Both the position numbers and the translations under genes were made by a program. A DNA stretch of 64,000 nt from Psychrobacter faecalis (GTDB lineage: Bacteria; Pseudomonadota; Gammaproteobacteria; Pseudomonadales; Moraxellaceae). Positions 9,089 through 18,736 of the stretch are shown here, in pieces; within the stretch, counting starts at the first letter, position 1, and each line of letters begins with the position of its first letter. The stretch lies in contig NZ_JABAST010000002.1 in the NCBI RefSeq assembly GCF_016107575.1, positions 62,001-126,000 on the forward strand, given 5' to 3'. The notes beneath the pieces are model-generated. The model was not told the DNA's origin. It made no database searches and was given only the letters and a program-made list of their open reading frames with translations.

Positions 9089-10267
9089 TCAACCGTCTTT
9101 TGCAAATAAAATCAGCCCTAGAATAATTAGCCCAATACCGACCAATCCCATTACTGATGGTATGGCATTATCCAACAATAGTATACCGCCAATCAAAGCA
9201 AAGATTACCTCGCTGGCTTGGGTCGAGTCAACGCCTGCGACTTCGCTTGAAGTCACCGCTTGCTCACGCGCATAAAAAAATATGCTCGTCGCCGCTACTC
9301 CAGCCAGTAATGCTACTAGCAAAGTATTAAATAATTGGGTGGTTGCAGGTGGTTCAGGCTGGATAAAAGCGCCTAAAATTAGCCAAAATGGAAAACTACC
9401 CAAGGTCATCAGCCAAACCTTGTTAAAGGCATTTTGTAATAAGCTCGTCTCGATAGCAGGAATGCGGGCAATGAGGTTTTGTAAAGCAGAAGTTTGGTTA
9501 GCACTAATAGTGCTACTGGTATTTAAAGAAATACTGCTGTGTGCAGCGTTAGAGGCAGCAGCAGATAAGTCATAAGCTTCTGAGACAAGTGCTTGGTTAC
9601 TATGCTCGTGATGACTTTGTTCACTGTTGAGTTTCTTATCTTCTGTTACTTGTTGCTTTTTAGCCTTATCTTTATGAGGATAGTGTTTGCGTGAGTTATG
9701 GGAAACTTGCCAGACCAGTTGATTGCCGATTGGGTAACTAAAAGCCGCAATTAGCGCAGGTAGGGCACCGTAAAGTAGCATTTCTGCCATCGGCGCGCTA
9801 TCAATGTCGGCAAGGGCAGAGGCGCGCAAGCCTTCGCTGACGTTGACCAATACTACCCCGATAAACACCAAAAAGGCATAAATAATAAATTTCTTATCAA
9901 ACCTTTGTCCGAATGCCAATAGTACGAGCAAACTGGTTACGACGGTAAACATAAAGGTAGCAGCAACGACCCAGCCTGCCACGTGGTCGCCTGCATAGCA
10001 AATACCGGTATAAAATACCCCAAAGCCAATACTGCCGGTAAGACACCAAAAGCGCCAGTGCTGACGAAAAATGCTCGCAAGCGCTTGAATACGTCCAAAG
10101 CCATGTTGCAGGATAATAACGGCGCTGATAATCAGCCACATAAAGACATAGCGTAGGCTCGCTGACCAAAACCAATGGCCGCCAGCATTACTCATCAGCT
10201 CATTTAAAATAAATGTCGAGCTAAAGAACGCCCCCGCCAATAAGCCCAGTAAAATCAGTTTGACCAT
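9089..10267 (-). CDS. DMT-superfamily exporter (EmrE-like multidrug efflux family)
   Basis: A 392-residue membrane protein with about ten helices in two halves, like the drug/metabolite transporter family annotated as putative multidrug resistance efflux transporters. Start ATG has AAGGA upstream. Between the halves (about residues 195-290) is an unusual hydrophilic insertion of some 90 residues, rich in Lys, His, Gln, Ser and Asn. It would form a large cytoplasmic loop and explains the length above the usual ~300. The last segment has AREQAVTSSEVAGVD then two helices. Substrate unknown. Probably cotranscribed with the two TRIC genes. Confidence 0.8.
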   Translation of the reverse strand: MVKLILLGLLAGAFFSSTFILNELMSNAGGHWFWSASLRYVFMWLIISAVIILQHGFGRIQALASIFRQHWRFWCLTGSIGFGVFYTGICYAGDHVAGWVVAATFMFTVVTSLLVLLAFGQRFDKKFIIYAFLVFIGVVLVNVSEGLRASALADIDSAPMAEMLLYGALPALIAAFSYPIGNQLVWQVSHNSRKHYPHKDKAKKQQVTEDKKLNSEQSHHEHSNQALVSEAYDLSAAASNAAHSSISLNTSSTISANQTSALQNLIARIPAIETSLLQNAFNKVWLMTLGSFPFWLILGAFIQPEPPATTQLFNTLLVALLAGVAATSIFFYAREQAVTSSEVAGVDSTQASEVIFALIGGILLLDNAIPSVMGLVGIGLIILGLILFAKDG

Positions 10268-10296
10268 GTATGCGTCCTTGCAGTCGGCTGGTTAGC

Positions 10297-10404
10297 TATA
10301 GTCAGAGCACTTTTAAACCGCTACGGTGTTACCCGCCCTAGATGTACTCAATGTACTATCTGCGGTCGGTCGCCTTGTAGCGATTCTAAAATTCCTTGGC
10401 TATA
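10297..10404. repeat. MITE-like imperfect palindromic repeat
   Basis: A 108-base element whose 28-base ends are imperfect inverted repeats (TATAG...CGCTAC, 20 of 28 matching), both ending in TATA. The middle (GTACTCAATGTAC and GCGGTCGGTCG) can pair further. It lies in the gap between the DMT exporter and queE, has no coding capacity and is more GC-rich than its surroundings. Its family was not identified. Confidence 0.6.
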
Positions 10405-10486
10405 TTTAGAGGATGTTTAGTTTGGAATTTTTGTTGTTTGCTTATTTGAACTATTGATTTGTCCAATTTGCGCGAAGCTCATTCAA

Positions 10487-11227
10487 TTATTTACCTTTAG
10501 CATCGGCCCAAATAATCTTATGCAGTTGTAATTGGAAGCGGACGGGAAGGGCGTCTGCCAGCATCCATTCAGCCAGCTCGCGTGCCAATACTGGCACATC
10601 GGGGCTGCTCAATGCTTCACTAGCAGCGACTTCTTCTGCGACAGTAAACATCGGTGAAAACCAAACCGTACCGACCAATTTATCAAGTTGATGCTCAAAC
10701 AGTGTTGCCTTTGCCCACTCATAATCGGCGCGATTCATAATGACAAATTTGATTTGGTCGTGCTGGGTGAGATAGTCGAGGTTTGACCAAAGATTCTTAT
10801 CGACTTCACCTGAGCTTGGCGTTTTCAGATCCATTACTTTGCTGACCGCAGGCGGTACATTTTTTACCGTCAGCGCCCCTGCGGTTTCAAGTGAAATCTC
10901 ATAACCGTCATTTAACAAACGTTGCATCAATTCAACGGCGTTTGGCTGCGCTAACGGCTCGCCGCCAGTCAAGCAAATACGCTGACAAGGATAGCTTTTG
11001 ATGGTCGCGACAATGGCTTCTAGCGATTGCCGCTCACCGCCACTAAAAGCGTACTCGGTATCACAATACACGCAGCGCAACGGGCAGCCAGTCAGGCGCA
11101 CAAATATCGTCGGCAAGCCTGAGGTCAGCGCTTCACCTTGCAGCGAATAAAAAATCTCGGTCAAACGTAGCCCTGCTTCGGGATCAGTGACAGGAATTGC
11201 CGAGGTGCGTAAAGATAACTCACTCAT
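10487..11227 (-). CDS. queE: 7-carboxy-7-deazaguanine synthase QueE
   Basis: A 246-residue radical-SAM enzyme making 7-carboxy-7-deazaguanine from 6-carboxy-tetrahydropterin, the ring-contraction step of queuosine synthesis. The 4Fe-4S motif CPLRCVYC (CX3CX2C) is near residue 50 and the SAM-binding LTGGEPLAQP follows. N-terminal LRLTEIFYSLQGE is the typical substrate-side segment. It is monocistronic by spacing. queC (about 59.8 kb) and the precursor transporter yhhQ (about 49.9 kb) lie elsewhere in the window. Confidence 0.94.
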   Translation of the reverse strand: MSELSLRTSAIPVTDPEAGLRLTEIFYSLQGEALTSGLPTIFVRLTGCPLRCVYCDTEYAFSGGERQSLEAIVATIKSYPCQRICLTGGEPLAQPNAVELMQRLLNDGYEISLETAGALTVKNVPPAVSKVMDLKTPSSGEVDKNLWSNLDYLTQHDQIKFVIMNRADYEWAKATLFEHQLDKLVGTVWFSPMFTVAEEVAASEALSSPDVPVLARELAEWMLADALPVRFQLQLHKIIWADAKGK

Positions 11228-11389
11228 AATATGTCAAATACAGATAAAGATTGATAATGCGGCGCGCATTGACCAAATAAAAAAGGGTTTAGTAGTTTGT
11301 TTAGCGCTAATATTTCTAGCGCCCAAACGAGGCAAGGATTATAACGTAATGTCTTGTATTAAGTTAAACTTAAACTGATATTGAACATT

Positions 11390-11425
11390 AAAAAAGATGC
11401 TGAAATTGGGTTTCAACATCTTTTT
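11390..11425. terminator. Terminator after dapD
   Basis: AAAAAGATG and CATCTTTTT arms with inner GAAA/TTTC pairing. A and T runs on both sides allow use by the minus-strand dapD gene, whose stop is about 40 bases away. Confidence 0.7.
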
Positions 11426-11466
11426 GATTGCCTGATATCTATGGAAGCTCTAGGAAAATTACATCA

Positions 11467-12288
11467 CTAGGCCAAACGTAATAACTCATTGACCGAGGTT
11501 TTGGCACGGGTTTGCGCATCGACTTTTTTCACGATAATGGCAGCATATAAGCTGTGAGTGCCGTCTTCTGATGGCAAGCTACCGGGTACAACGACCGAGC
11601 CTGCTGGTACACGGCCGCGATGAATCTCGCCCGTTTCGCGGTCATAAATGCGCGTTGATTGCCCGATAAACACGCCCATAGAAATTACCGAGCCTTCTTC
11701 TACTATCACGCCTTCAACGATTTCAGAGCGCGCGCCGATAAAGCAATTGTCTTCGATAATCGTTGGATTGGCTTGCAGCGGCTCTAAGACACCGCCGATG
11801 CCAACGCCGCCTGATAGATGCACATTTTTACCGATTTGGGCGCACGAACCAACCGTAGCCCACGTATCTACCATCGCGCCTTGGTCGACATAAGCGCCAA
11901 TGTTGACATACGATGGCATTAAGACGGCACCTGCTGCGATGTATGAGCCTTTACGAGCAACCGCTGGCGGTACCACGCGTACGCCAGCTGCTTTAAACTG
12001 CTCTTGAGTCCAGTCAGCAAACTTCGTCGGCACTTTGTCATAAAACTGCACGTGTTCGCCCGCCGCCTGGACATAGTTATCGTTTAAACGAAATGATAAT
12101 AATACCGCTTTTTTAGCCCATTGATTGACCACCCATTCGCCATCTTTTTTCTCAGCAACACGCAAGCTACCGTTGTCTAATTGTTCAAGCACTTCGTTGA
12201 TAGCGTCGCGTATGTCTTGTGGCATGGTTGCTGGGCTATAATCGTTACGATTTTCAAAGGCTTGCTCGATGGTTTGTTGCAATGTCAT
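11467..12288 (-). CDS. dapD: 2,3,4,5-tetrahydropyridine-2,6-dicarboxylate N-succinyltransferase
   Basis: Succinylates tetrahydrodipicolinate in the succinylase branch of lysine and diaminopimelate synthesis (cytosolic trimer). About 273 residues, normal for DapD. The start is placed at [11 protein letters not shown] (ATG at 12286-12288) because TTTAGGA lies just upstream and homologues begin there; the frame is open for 21 more codons. N-terminal helical domain is followed by hexapeptide left-handed beta-helix repeats ([40 protein letters not shown]). Sits 74 bases after an alpha/beta hydrolase gene in the same direction, perhaps cotranscribed. Confidence 0.95.
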   Translation of the reverse strand: MTLQQTIEQAFENRNDYSPATMPQDIRDAINEVLEQLDNGSLRVAEKKDGEWVVNQWAKKAVLLSFRLNDNYVQAAGEHVQFYDKVPTKFADWTQEQFKAAGVRVVPPAVARKGSYIAAGAVLMPSYVNIGAYVDQGAMVDTWATVGSCAQIGKNVHLSGGVGIGGVLEPLQANPTIIEDNCFIGARSEIVEGVIVEEGSVISMGVFIGQSTRIYDRETGEIHRGRVPAGSVVVPGSLPSEDGTHSLYAAIIVKKVDAQTRAKTSVNELLRLA

Positions 12289-12362
12289 AAATATTCCTAA
12301 AGTTGGTGAAGGGTAAAAAAGATAATAAAAGTGGTCGTTTAAATTAATCAAGCATTTTGTTA

Positions 12363-13301
12363 CTAGGCAGCAGTATTGCTATTTATCCAGTCTACAATAT
12401 CTTGATAAACTTGCTGTTTATTTTGTTCATGAATCGGCTCATGGCGCATGTGCGGGTAGAGCTGTAGCGTGATATTGCTAAAGTTCTGTTTTTCTAAACG
12501 GCTGGCAATTTTGCGAATACCTTTGCCCATATCGCCGATCGGATCGTTCTCGCCACTGACCAGTAACATCGGAAAATCTTTGGCAATGGTCGTTGCCCAG
12601 TTTTTATTGAGACCCGCTTCCATTAAGCTAAACAAGGTTAAAAACCCATTGTTGGTAAAATCAAAGCCCGTCAATGGATCAGCTTCATAAGCTTCGATAG
12701 CTTGAGGGTCTTCATTAAGCCAAGCAAATTCTGAAGAAGAAATACGGTTATCAAGCTTGCTATTGAGTACCTTATTCATCACATTGGCAAAGACTGGGTT
12801 TGGCTTTTTAGGCGCCACTTTTGCCAGTACTTTATTAATAGGTAATAGCACTTTGGTTAATGGATTGGCATCAGCGGTACCCATTAAGATGGCCCCAGTA
12901 AAGTTCTGCGCGTGATGTTTGAGGACATTGCGCACGATAAACGAGCCCATCGAATGACCCATAACGAAATGCGGCACATTAGGATGTCGCACCTTTAGAC
13001 TGTCCGCCATGATAATAACGTCTTTTAATAACGATTGCACCGGATGTTCTTCAGCAAAAAAACCCAAATCATTGGCTGATTTGACCGTCTGTCCATGACC
13101 TAGCTGATCGTAAGTGGCGACCGCAATACCGTTATCTGTTAAAAACTGCGCAAGCTCTGCATAACGACCGCTGTGCTCGGCCATCCCATGCACAATCAAT
13201 AGGGTAGCAGTAATCGGCGTGGTATTATCGCTTGGCTCAAAAAAAGTATGGTGCAAATAATGGGTGTTGTCAGAGGAGGTGATTTGCTCGGTGTTACTCA
13301 T
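12363..13301 (-). CDS. Alpha/beta hydrolase, lysophospholipase / monoacylglycerol lipase-like
   Basis: A 312-residue serine hydrolase of the PldB/monoglyceride lipase group. Visible: [10 protein letters not shown] (oxyanion region), the nucleophile elbow [15 protein letters not shown] carrying the likely catalytic Asp, and HMRHEP carrying the catalytic His. No signal peptide, so cytosolic or membrane-peripheral. Start ATG has AGGA upstream. Substrate is inferred from family only. Confidence 0.85.
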   Translation of the reverse strand: MSNTEQITSSDNTHYLHHTFFEPSDNTTPITATLLIVHGMAEHSGRYAELAQFLTDNGIAVATYDQLGHGQTVKSANDLGFFAEEHPVQSLLKDVIIMADSLKVRHPNVPHFVMGHSMGSFIVRNVLKHHAQNFTGAILMGTADANPLTKVLLPINKVLAKVAPKKPNPVFANVMNKVLNSKLDNRISSSEFAWLNEDPQAIEAYEADPLTGFDFTNNGFLTLFSLMEAGLNKNWATTIAKDFPMLLVSGENDPIGDMGKGIRKIASRLEKQNFSNITLQLYPHMRHEPIHEQNKQQVYQDIVDWINSNTAA

Positions 13302-13412
13302 AAACGAATCCTAATATTGATATAAAAGAGACAGAAAAAACTTTATAGTCAAAATTATAGGAATTTGACTATAAAGCATTAAATTTTTTCTTAGTATGCT
13401 GTCATTATAGTT

Positions 13413-15164
13413 TTACTTTGTCGGGCGCTGATAGATTATTTTACCTTCTTTAATGGTAGTGACCACATGAATATCTTTAAGCTTATCTGCATTTACCGTC
13501 AATGGATTGGCATCTAATATAACCAAATCAGCGAGCTTACCTTTGGTTAAGGTACCTTTGCTATTTTCCTCATAATACTCATAAGCGGCATTGGTTGTGA
13601 TGGCTTTGAGCGCTTGATAAGGGGTTGCGCGCTCATTGGCGCCGATAATCTTGCCTGAGCGCGAGGTGCGATTAACCGCTGACCAAACGGTAAATAACGG
13701 ATCGACAGGCGTCACGGTATCGTCAGAATGGTTGGTGTATTTTAACCCCATTTTATCCGCTGTCGCTATCGGACTTAAAAAATCAGCGCGTTTTTTGCCT
13801 AAATTCTGCACATGCACATCACCCCAAAAATAGGCATGATTGGTAAAAAATGACGGTAACATCTTATATTTTTTAAAGGCTTCTAGCTGATCGGGGCGCG
13901 CAAACTGAGCATGAATAGGCACCGTACGGCGATCTTTATCAGCGGCTTGTCCCGTCTTTTTGACTGCATATTCATGGGCTTTGATAATCATATCTGTCGC
14001 GCCATCGCCATTATTATGGATAAACAGCTGGTTATCGTGCTTATAAGCCTTGGCAAACATCTCATTGAGCGCATCTTGGCTGATACTCGGCAAACCGCGA
14101 CAGTCTTTTTTGCAGTCTGGCACTGGCGTCAAATAAGGTTGACTTAAATAAGCGGTTTTACCTTGCGGCGAGCCATCAGCTATGATTTTAGTTCCTTGAA
14201 CTTTAAAACCGTTTTGATAGGTCTTCCAAACAAAGTCTTTGTCCGCTAAGTTTTCATCTAAATCACTGCTACCTGCTAATGCGACTAAGTCGATTTTCAG
14301 CTTGCCAACATCGGCTTGTTTTTGGAAAAACTGAATAGTATTACGAGCTGTTGAACCGTTGTGGGCGGTAGTCAGACCATTTTTGGCATAATAATCTTGG
14401 GTTTGCTCAAAAAACTTAGCTTGATTGGGCTCTAATACCTCTAGCATTCGCCGCATAAATGGGTACATAGCGGTTTCTTGGACGAGACCATTTGGCTCGC
14501 TAGAACCCTTAACCCGTGCAATATTACCACCTTCTGGGTTTTTAGTATCTGCGGTAATGTTCAGGGCTGCTAAGGCTTGGCTATTGGCGACACCCATATG
14601 ACCGCTGGTATGTTGCAGGTATACAGGGTTATTAGGCAATACTTTATCGATATCTGCTTTGTTTGGATGACGACCTTCTTTTAATTGACTCTCATCATAA
14701 CCCCAACCGTAGATCCATTCACCATCGGCGATGTTATTGTCCTTTTTATAGTCTTTTAAGGCTTGTAGTAATTTATCCATACTATCTATCTTGCCAACTG
14801 GCGGCGGGTTTAAATTTGCCTGACCCATGGTGTTTGACACCATATCAAAATGACTGTGCGGATCGATAAAACCCGGTAGCAAGGTTTTGCTGTTTAAATT
14901 CACTTGAGCGGCATTTTTATATTTTGATTGCGCCGTATTTAAATCACCAACATAAGCAATTTTGCCAGCCTGCGTGACCAAAGCTTCGACCATCTGCGGT
15001 TGCTCACCTTCCATGGTAATGATATTGCCATTGTAATAAACCGTTGCTGAATCGCTTGTTTGTTCTGTATTTGGCTGTTTTGAGGTGGTTTGCAGGGCAG
15101 TACAACCGATCATACTCATCAGTCCAATACTCAGTAACGTCGGCTTAATAATACCTATAGTCAT
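13413..15164 (-). CDS. Amidohydrolase family lipoprotein (YtcJ-like)
   Basis: A 583-residue metal-dependent hydrolase of the amidohydrolase-3 group. The N-terminus carries a lipoprotein signal (hydrophobic stretch and lipobox MIGC at about residue 21), unusual for a family that is mostly cytosolic, so the enzyme is probably periplasmic and lipid-anchored. Motifs: PGFIDPHSHFD (metal His pair) near residue 100, LFIHNNGDGA near the C-terminal half, TNHSDDTVTP with the metal Asp, and a C-terminal GKLADLVILDANP typical of the composite beta-sandwich. Substrate unknown. Start has AGGGA upstream. Confidence 0.85.
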   Translation of the reverse strand: MTIGIIKPTLLSIGLMSMIGCTALQTTSKQPNTEQTSDSATVYYNGNIITMEGEQPQMVEALVTQAGKIAYVGDLNTAQSKYKNAAQVNLNSKTLLPGFIDPHSHFDMVSNTMGQANLNPPPVGKIDSMDKLLQALKDYKKDNNIADGEWIYGWGYDESQLKEGRHPNKADIDKVLPNNPVYLQHTSGHMGVANSQALAALNITADTKNPEGGNIARVKGSSEPNGLVQETAMYPFMRRMLEVLEPNQAKFFEQTQDYYAKNGLTTAHNGSTARNTIQFFQKQADVGKLKIDLVALAGSSDLDENLADKDFVWKTYQNGFKVQGTKIIADGSPQGKTAYLSQPYLTPVPDCKKDCRGLPSISQDALNEMFAKAYKHDNQLFIHNNGDGATDMIIKAHEYAVKKTGQAADKDRRTVPIHAQFARPDQLEAFKKYKMLPSFFTNHAYFWGDVHVQNLGKKRADFLSPIATADKMGLKYTNHSDDTVTPVDPLFTVWSAVNRTSRSGKIIGANERATPYQALKAITTNAAYEYYEENSKGTLTKGKLADLVILDANPLTVNADKLKDIHVVTTIKEGKIIYQRPTK

Positions 15165-15529
15165 GGCGCTATCCCTAATAGTTTTTTATAGTTGTTTTCA
15201 CATAAATAAGAGCTCTAACCAATGTAGCGATAAAGCTTTAAAGGGTCAATGTTATTTATGAATTTATCGTTGGCTAACAATATAGCAGGTTTAATATAAG
15301 GTCGATAAACAACTAACCAAGGACAATACTAAAGGCTAAGCTTATTTTTTTATAAAGTAACTACTTGCTGCAAGACTGGTAATAGAAGAAGAAAAGAGAA
15401 AGGTTTTTGCTATTTATAGGCTTATGAAATAAAACACCAGCCATAAAAAAACCCCCATCAAAGTGATGAGGGTCTTGGCAAATGCCATAATCGAATCAAA
15501 AATGATTCAAAAGATTTACAACTAAAATA
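15165..15529. other. Intergenic region between amidohydrolase and tRNA-Asn genes
   Basis: 365 AT-rich bases. Holds the tRNA terminator (15445-15472) and presumably the amidohydrolase promoter. Nothing else recognised. Confidence 0.5.
15445..15472 (-). terminator. Terminator after tRNA-Asn
   Basis: Read on the minus strand: CCCTCATCA, CTT loop, TGATGGGGG, then seven T. It is about 60 bases after the tRNA 3' end. Confidence 0.85.
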
Positions 15530-15605
15530 TGGCTCTCCAACCTGGGCTCGAACCAGGGACACACGGATTAACAGTCCGTTGCTCTACCAACTGAGCTATT
15601 GGAGA
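15530..15605 (-). tRNA. tRNA-Asn (anticodon GTT)
   Basis: 76 bases on the minus strand with an encoded CCA end. The acceptor stem TCTCCAA/TTGGAGA pairs perfectly, the D-arm is AGCTCAGTTGGTAGAGC, the anticodon loop is CTGTTAA (anticodon GTT) and the T-arm has GGTTCGAGCC. It stands alone with its own promoter and terminator. Confidence 0.97.
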
Positions 15606-15933
15606 ATAAGCGGTAAGGGTTTTATGACTTACGGCGAGCTTAGAAAGTCTCTAATGAGTTCTTGCTAAGTGGGGCGTATTCTAGCAAAGATAAAAAATAC
15701 GTCAAGCTTTTTTTTGCAGATTTTAGAAAGATTGCGTTTTTACGTGGTAGATAGAAGGGTTTACATACCTTTTAGTCAAAATCTAATCATAAAACCATGA
15801 GAAAAATTATAGGCATCTGAATAAAAAATATCTCCTACACTCACTCTAACGGTCTTTATTTGCGATTTAGCAGAGGCTACTGTATAACGGATATTTAAAA
15901 TAGACAGGTTTTACGATAACAGCAAGGAATATT
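15606..15933. other. Divergent region tRNA-Asn / thioesterase
   Basis: 328 bases. Holds the tRNA promoter (15678-15705) and the AAGGA site for the thioesterase gene. No other element recognised. Confidence 0.5.
15678..15705 (-). promoter_or_regulatory. Strong sigma-70 promoter for tRNA-Asn
   Basis: On the minus strand TTGACG (15700-15705) and TAGAAT (15678-15683) are separated by 16 bases, followed by a GC-rich discriminator (GCCCC) typical of stable-RNA promoters. It lies about 70 bases upstream of the tRNA. Confidence 0.8.
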
Positions 15934-16542
15934 ATGTCGCAATATAACACCAGCTCTACTGCTAAAAGCGCCCCTTTAAATCATGAATTGTATATGTCGG
16001 TGCTGATGACGCCAGATATGGCCAATTTCATCGGCAACGTTCATGGGGGTGATTTGCTCAAGATGCTTGACCAAGTCGCTTATGCTTGCGCCAGTCGCTA
16101 CAGTGGTAGCTATGTGGTGACGCTATCAGTCGATCAAGTGATGTTCCGCGAGCCTATCTACGTGGGCGAATTGGTCACTTTTGCCGCTAGTATCAACTAT
16201 GTCGGTAGAACGTCTATGGAAGTGGGGATACGGGTTGAAGCGGAGGACGTTCGCGCCCGTACGATACGCCATACCAATAGCTGCTATTTTACCATGGTAG
16301 CGATTGATGATAACGGTAAACCGACGCCTGTGCCTGCGCTTGAGATTAAAAACGCCATGCAACAGTGTCGTTTTGACGCAGGCTTGGCGCGTAAAGAGCT
16401 ACGCATGCAAAGCTCGCATCGCCCGAGCTGCGACATCAATCAAATGATTGGCGAAAGTCTAGGCGCTGATAAGATGACGGATAAAAGCGGCAACGACAAT
16501 GATATGATTGGCGAGCTTGCTCAGCATAGCAATGCCAAATAA
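15934..16542 (+). CDS. Acyl-CoA thioesterase, YciA-like hotdog family
   Basis: A 202-residue hotdog-fold protein that would hydrolyse acyl-CoA to free acid and CoA. The core (about residues 15-135) has the family motif GNVHGGDLLKMLDQVAY on the central helix, VTLSVDQVMFREPIYVGE and VGRTSMEVGIRVEAED. The C-terminal 60 residues are polar, probably disordered and not part of the fold. Start ATG has AAGGA upstream. Chain-length preference cannot be read from sequence. Confidence 0.88.
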   Translation: MSQYNTSSTAKSAPLNHELYMSVLMTPDMANFIGNVHGGDLLKMLDQVAYACASRYSGSYVVTLSVDQVMFREPIYVGELVTFAASINYVGRTSMEVGIRVEAEDVRARTIRHTNSCYFTMVAIDDNGKPTPVPALEIKNAMQQCRFDAGLARKELRMQSSHRPSCDINQMIGESLGADKMTDKSGNDNDMIGELAQHSNAK

Positions 16543-16726
16543 GGCGCATTTTACCTAGCAAAATCATCAATACTTAAACAAAGTCTCACGAAAACCTTAC
16601 TGACCAGTGGTGGCTATTTGGTTAAATTTAATGATAAATAACGCAGTTAAAAATAGTTAGCGCTCATGGCTTAACTTTTTTGATGGCTGTTTTACTTCAT
16701 TATATTAACCATTTATTGAGCCTCAT

Positions 16727-17881
16727 ATGAGTTCAAAAAACACTGAATCATCAAACATTCCTTCCAAAGATCAGCCAGCACCGCAAACCGTTCGTACCCG
16801 CGGTGCTGGCAGTGCGCGTTCTATTGCCAATTTGACCAAAGATACTAGCAATTCTAAAGACGGTATCAATCCTAACCTCAATTTCACTAACGTCACAAGC
16901 CCCGAAAACATTCAGGAGGACAAGAAGCAGGAAGACGAGAAATCCTCGTCGCTGGTTACTGTGCTCATTGCCGTAGGAGCGAATGTTATTATTGCCATTG
17001 CCAAAACCGTTGCGGCATTTATGACTGGCTCTGCTTCTATGATTGCTGAATCAGCGCATTCGTGGGCAGATGCCGGTAATGGCACTCTACTCATCGTGGC
17101 GGAGAAAAAAGCGGTCAAACCTGCCGATAACAGTCATCCGTTAGGCTATGGTAAAGAGTCATACGTATGGTCGATGATTGCCGCTTTTGGCGTTTTTATG
17201 GCAGGCTCGATTGTTTCTATCTATACCGGTATCACCGAGTGGAATGCGCCTGAAACAGAAACCAATTACACCATTGGCTTTATTATTTTGGCAGTGGCGT
17301 TTGTGCTCGAAGGTTTTTCTCTAGTGCAGGCGTATTTACAAAGTAAAAAGCATGGTCAGGCTATTAATGTCAGTGCGTTAGGTTATGTGGTGAATACTTC
17401 AAACCCAACGTTGCGCGGGGTATTTTTTGAGGATTTGGCAGCGGTCATAGGCTTGGTGGTCGCAGCAGCAGCGATGGGTATGCATGCCTATACAGGTGAG
17501 CCATTTTGGGATGCCCTTGGTTCTATTATCGTGGGCATATTATTGGGTATGGTGGCTATCTTTTTAATCAATCGCAATCGTGATTTTTTGGTTGGCTATA
17601 AAGTCTCAGAAAAGACCCACTGCTATATTTTAACGGAACTATTAAATCATCCTGATATCGACAGCGTCTCTTATTTACACTTAGAGTGGGTCGGACCCAA
17701 AAAAATATTTATGGTGGCAGCGGTCGATATCGCTGGTAATCAACAAGAACAGCAAATCGCGCAAAAATTTGAAGATATTGAAAACCAATTCCGCGCCAAT
17801 CCATTATTTCAAGAAGCGATTTTGACATTATCCGTTCCCAATGCTGAGGTTTTACGTTTACCGGATGAGCAGTGTGCTTAA
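16727..17881 (+). CDS. Cation diffusion facilitator (CDF) family transporter
   Basis: A 384-residue inner-membrane metal/proton antiporter. A polar N-terminal tail of about 75 residues precedes six helices. Helix 2 has MIAESAHSWADAGN, carrying the H-x-x-x-D metal site, and helix 5 and the cytoplasmic C-terminal domain follow. HPLGYGKE is the usual loop motif. The long N-terminal tail has many Ser, Thr, Asn and Lys residues; an in-frame ATG further in is not obvious, so the annotated start stands. Substrate (Zn, Fe, Mn or other) not determinable. Followed 52 bases later by the DUF2059 gene. Confidence 0.87.
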   Translation: MSSKNTESSNIPSKDQPAPQTVRTRGAGSARSIANLTKDTSNSKDGINPNLNFTNVTSPENIQEDKKQEDEKSSSLVTVLIAVGANVIIAIAKTVAAFMTGSASMIAESAHSWADAGNGTLLIVAEKKAVKPADNSHPLGYGKESYVWSMIAAFGVFMAGSIVSIYTGITEWNAPETETNYTIGFIILAVAFVLEGFSLVQAYLQSKKHGQAINVSALGYVVNTSNPTLRGVFFEDLAAVIGLVVAAAAMGMHAYTGEPFWDALGSIIVGILLGMVAIFLINRNRDFLVGYKVSEKTHCYILTELLNHPDIDSVSYLHLEWVGPKKIFMVAAVDIAGNQQEQQIAQKFEDIENQFRANPLFQEAILTLSVPNAEVLRLPDEQCA

Positions 17882-17933
17882 TAAGATTTGCCGCATAATA
17901 AATAATCGTCACCTATAGTAATAAGAGTCTTAT

Positions 17934-18665
17934 ATGAAAAATTACCTAAAATCTTCCAAAAAAAATACCAGTCGGCGTCCTACTAGCATCAATCCATTAC
18001 TTACTTTGGTGGTGACAACGCTTCTATCAGCACCTATCGTCAATGCCAATGCAGAATTGATTGTCCATAGTGAGCCAAATAGGGTTAGTAAGGGCACCAA
18101 TAATATTGCCAAGCAGCAAATGAACAATCAAGCACCAACTGATGTGTCTATCATTAAACTGATGCAAGTGATGCATATCGACGAGCAGATTCAGTCTATC
18201 GTCAATGGTCAACAAGCGGCCATCGATGCCATTAATACGCAAACCAAAAACCAGAATCAAAGCAGTAATCAGCGCGCCAGTGACCAACAGTTAAATAAGC
18301 GCCAACGCGATCTACAAGAGCAAATTCAAAGCGTGTTAGGGCAATATGCTAAGATTATGACTGAGGGTATCGGCAATGCAGCCGACGCACAAACTTTGAC
18401 GCAAGCTTATATCAGTGCCGCTAAGACTTACTATACGCAGGCTGAAGTCGATGCCCAGATTAAATTCTACGATACGGCAGTAGGGCAAAGTATCCTTGCC
18501 AAGCAGCCACAAATTACCGCGGCTTTTTTACAGCAATCCTTGCCTGAAGATACCAGCGAGACTGAAGCGCAATTAAGCGAGCTATTGCCGCAAACCAGCG
18601 AGACTGAAGCGCAATTAAGCGAGCTATTGCCGCAAATGAAGCAGATTATTAAAGGCGTATTTTAA
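17934..18665 (+). CDS. DUF2059 family exported protein with duplicated C-terminus
   Basis: A 243-residue protein with an N-terminal signal-like hydrophobic segment (about residues 22-40, ending ANA), so probably exported. The DUF2059 domain is at about 155-200 (AYISAAKTYYTQAEVDAQIKFYD then VGQSILAKQP). A Gln/Asn-rich stretch separates it from the signal. Close to the C-terminus a 14-residue unit (TSETEAQLSELLPQ) is present twice through an exact 42-bp tandem duplication. Function of DUF2059 is unknown. The IS630 element sits about 70 bases downstream. Confidence 0.8.
   Translation: MKNYLKSSKKNTSRRPTSINPLLTLVVTTLLSAPIVNANAELIVHSEPNRVSKGTNNIAKQQMNNQAPTDVSIIKLMQVMHIDEQIQSIVNGQQAAIDAINTQTKNQNQSSNQRASDQQLNKRQRDLQEQIQSVLGQYAKIMTEGIGNAADAQTLTQAYISAAKTYYTQAEVDAQIKFYDTAVGQSILAKQPQITAAFLQQSLPEDTSETEAQLSELLPQTSETEAQLSELLPQMKQIIKGVF
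18552..18635 (+). repeat. Exact 42-bp tandem duplication inside the DUF2059 gene
   Basis: Two identical 42-base units at 18552-18593 and 18594-18635, in frame (14 codons). No mismatch between copies, so recent or prone to change. Confidence 0.95.
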
Positions 18666-18736
18666 AGTCATTATTTTTTAATCTAATTCTAATCCGTTTT
18701 AATACGCGTCTTTAAAATCAATTTTTCTAAACCTAA

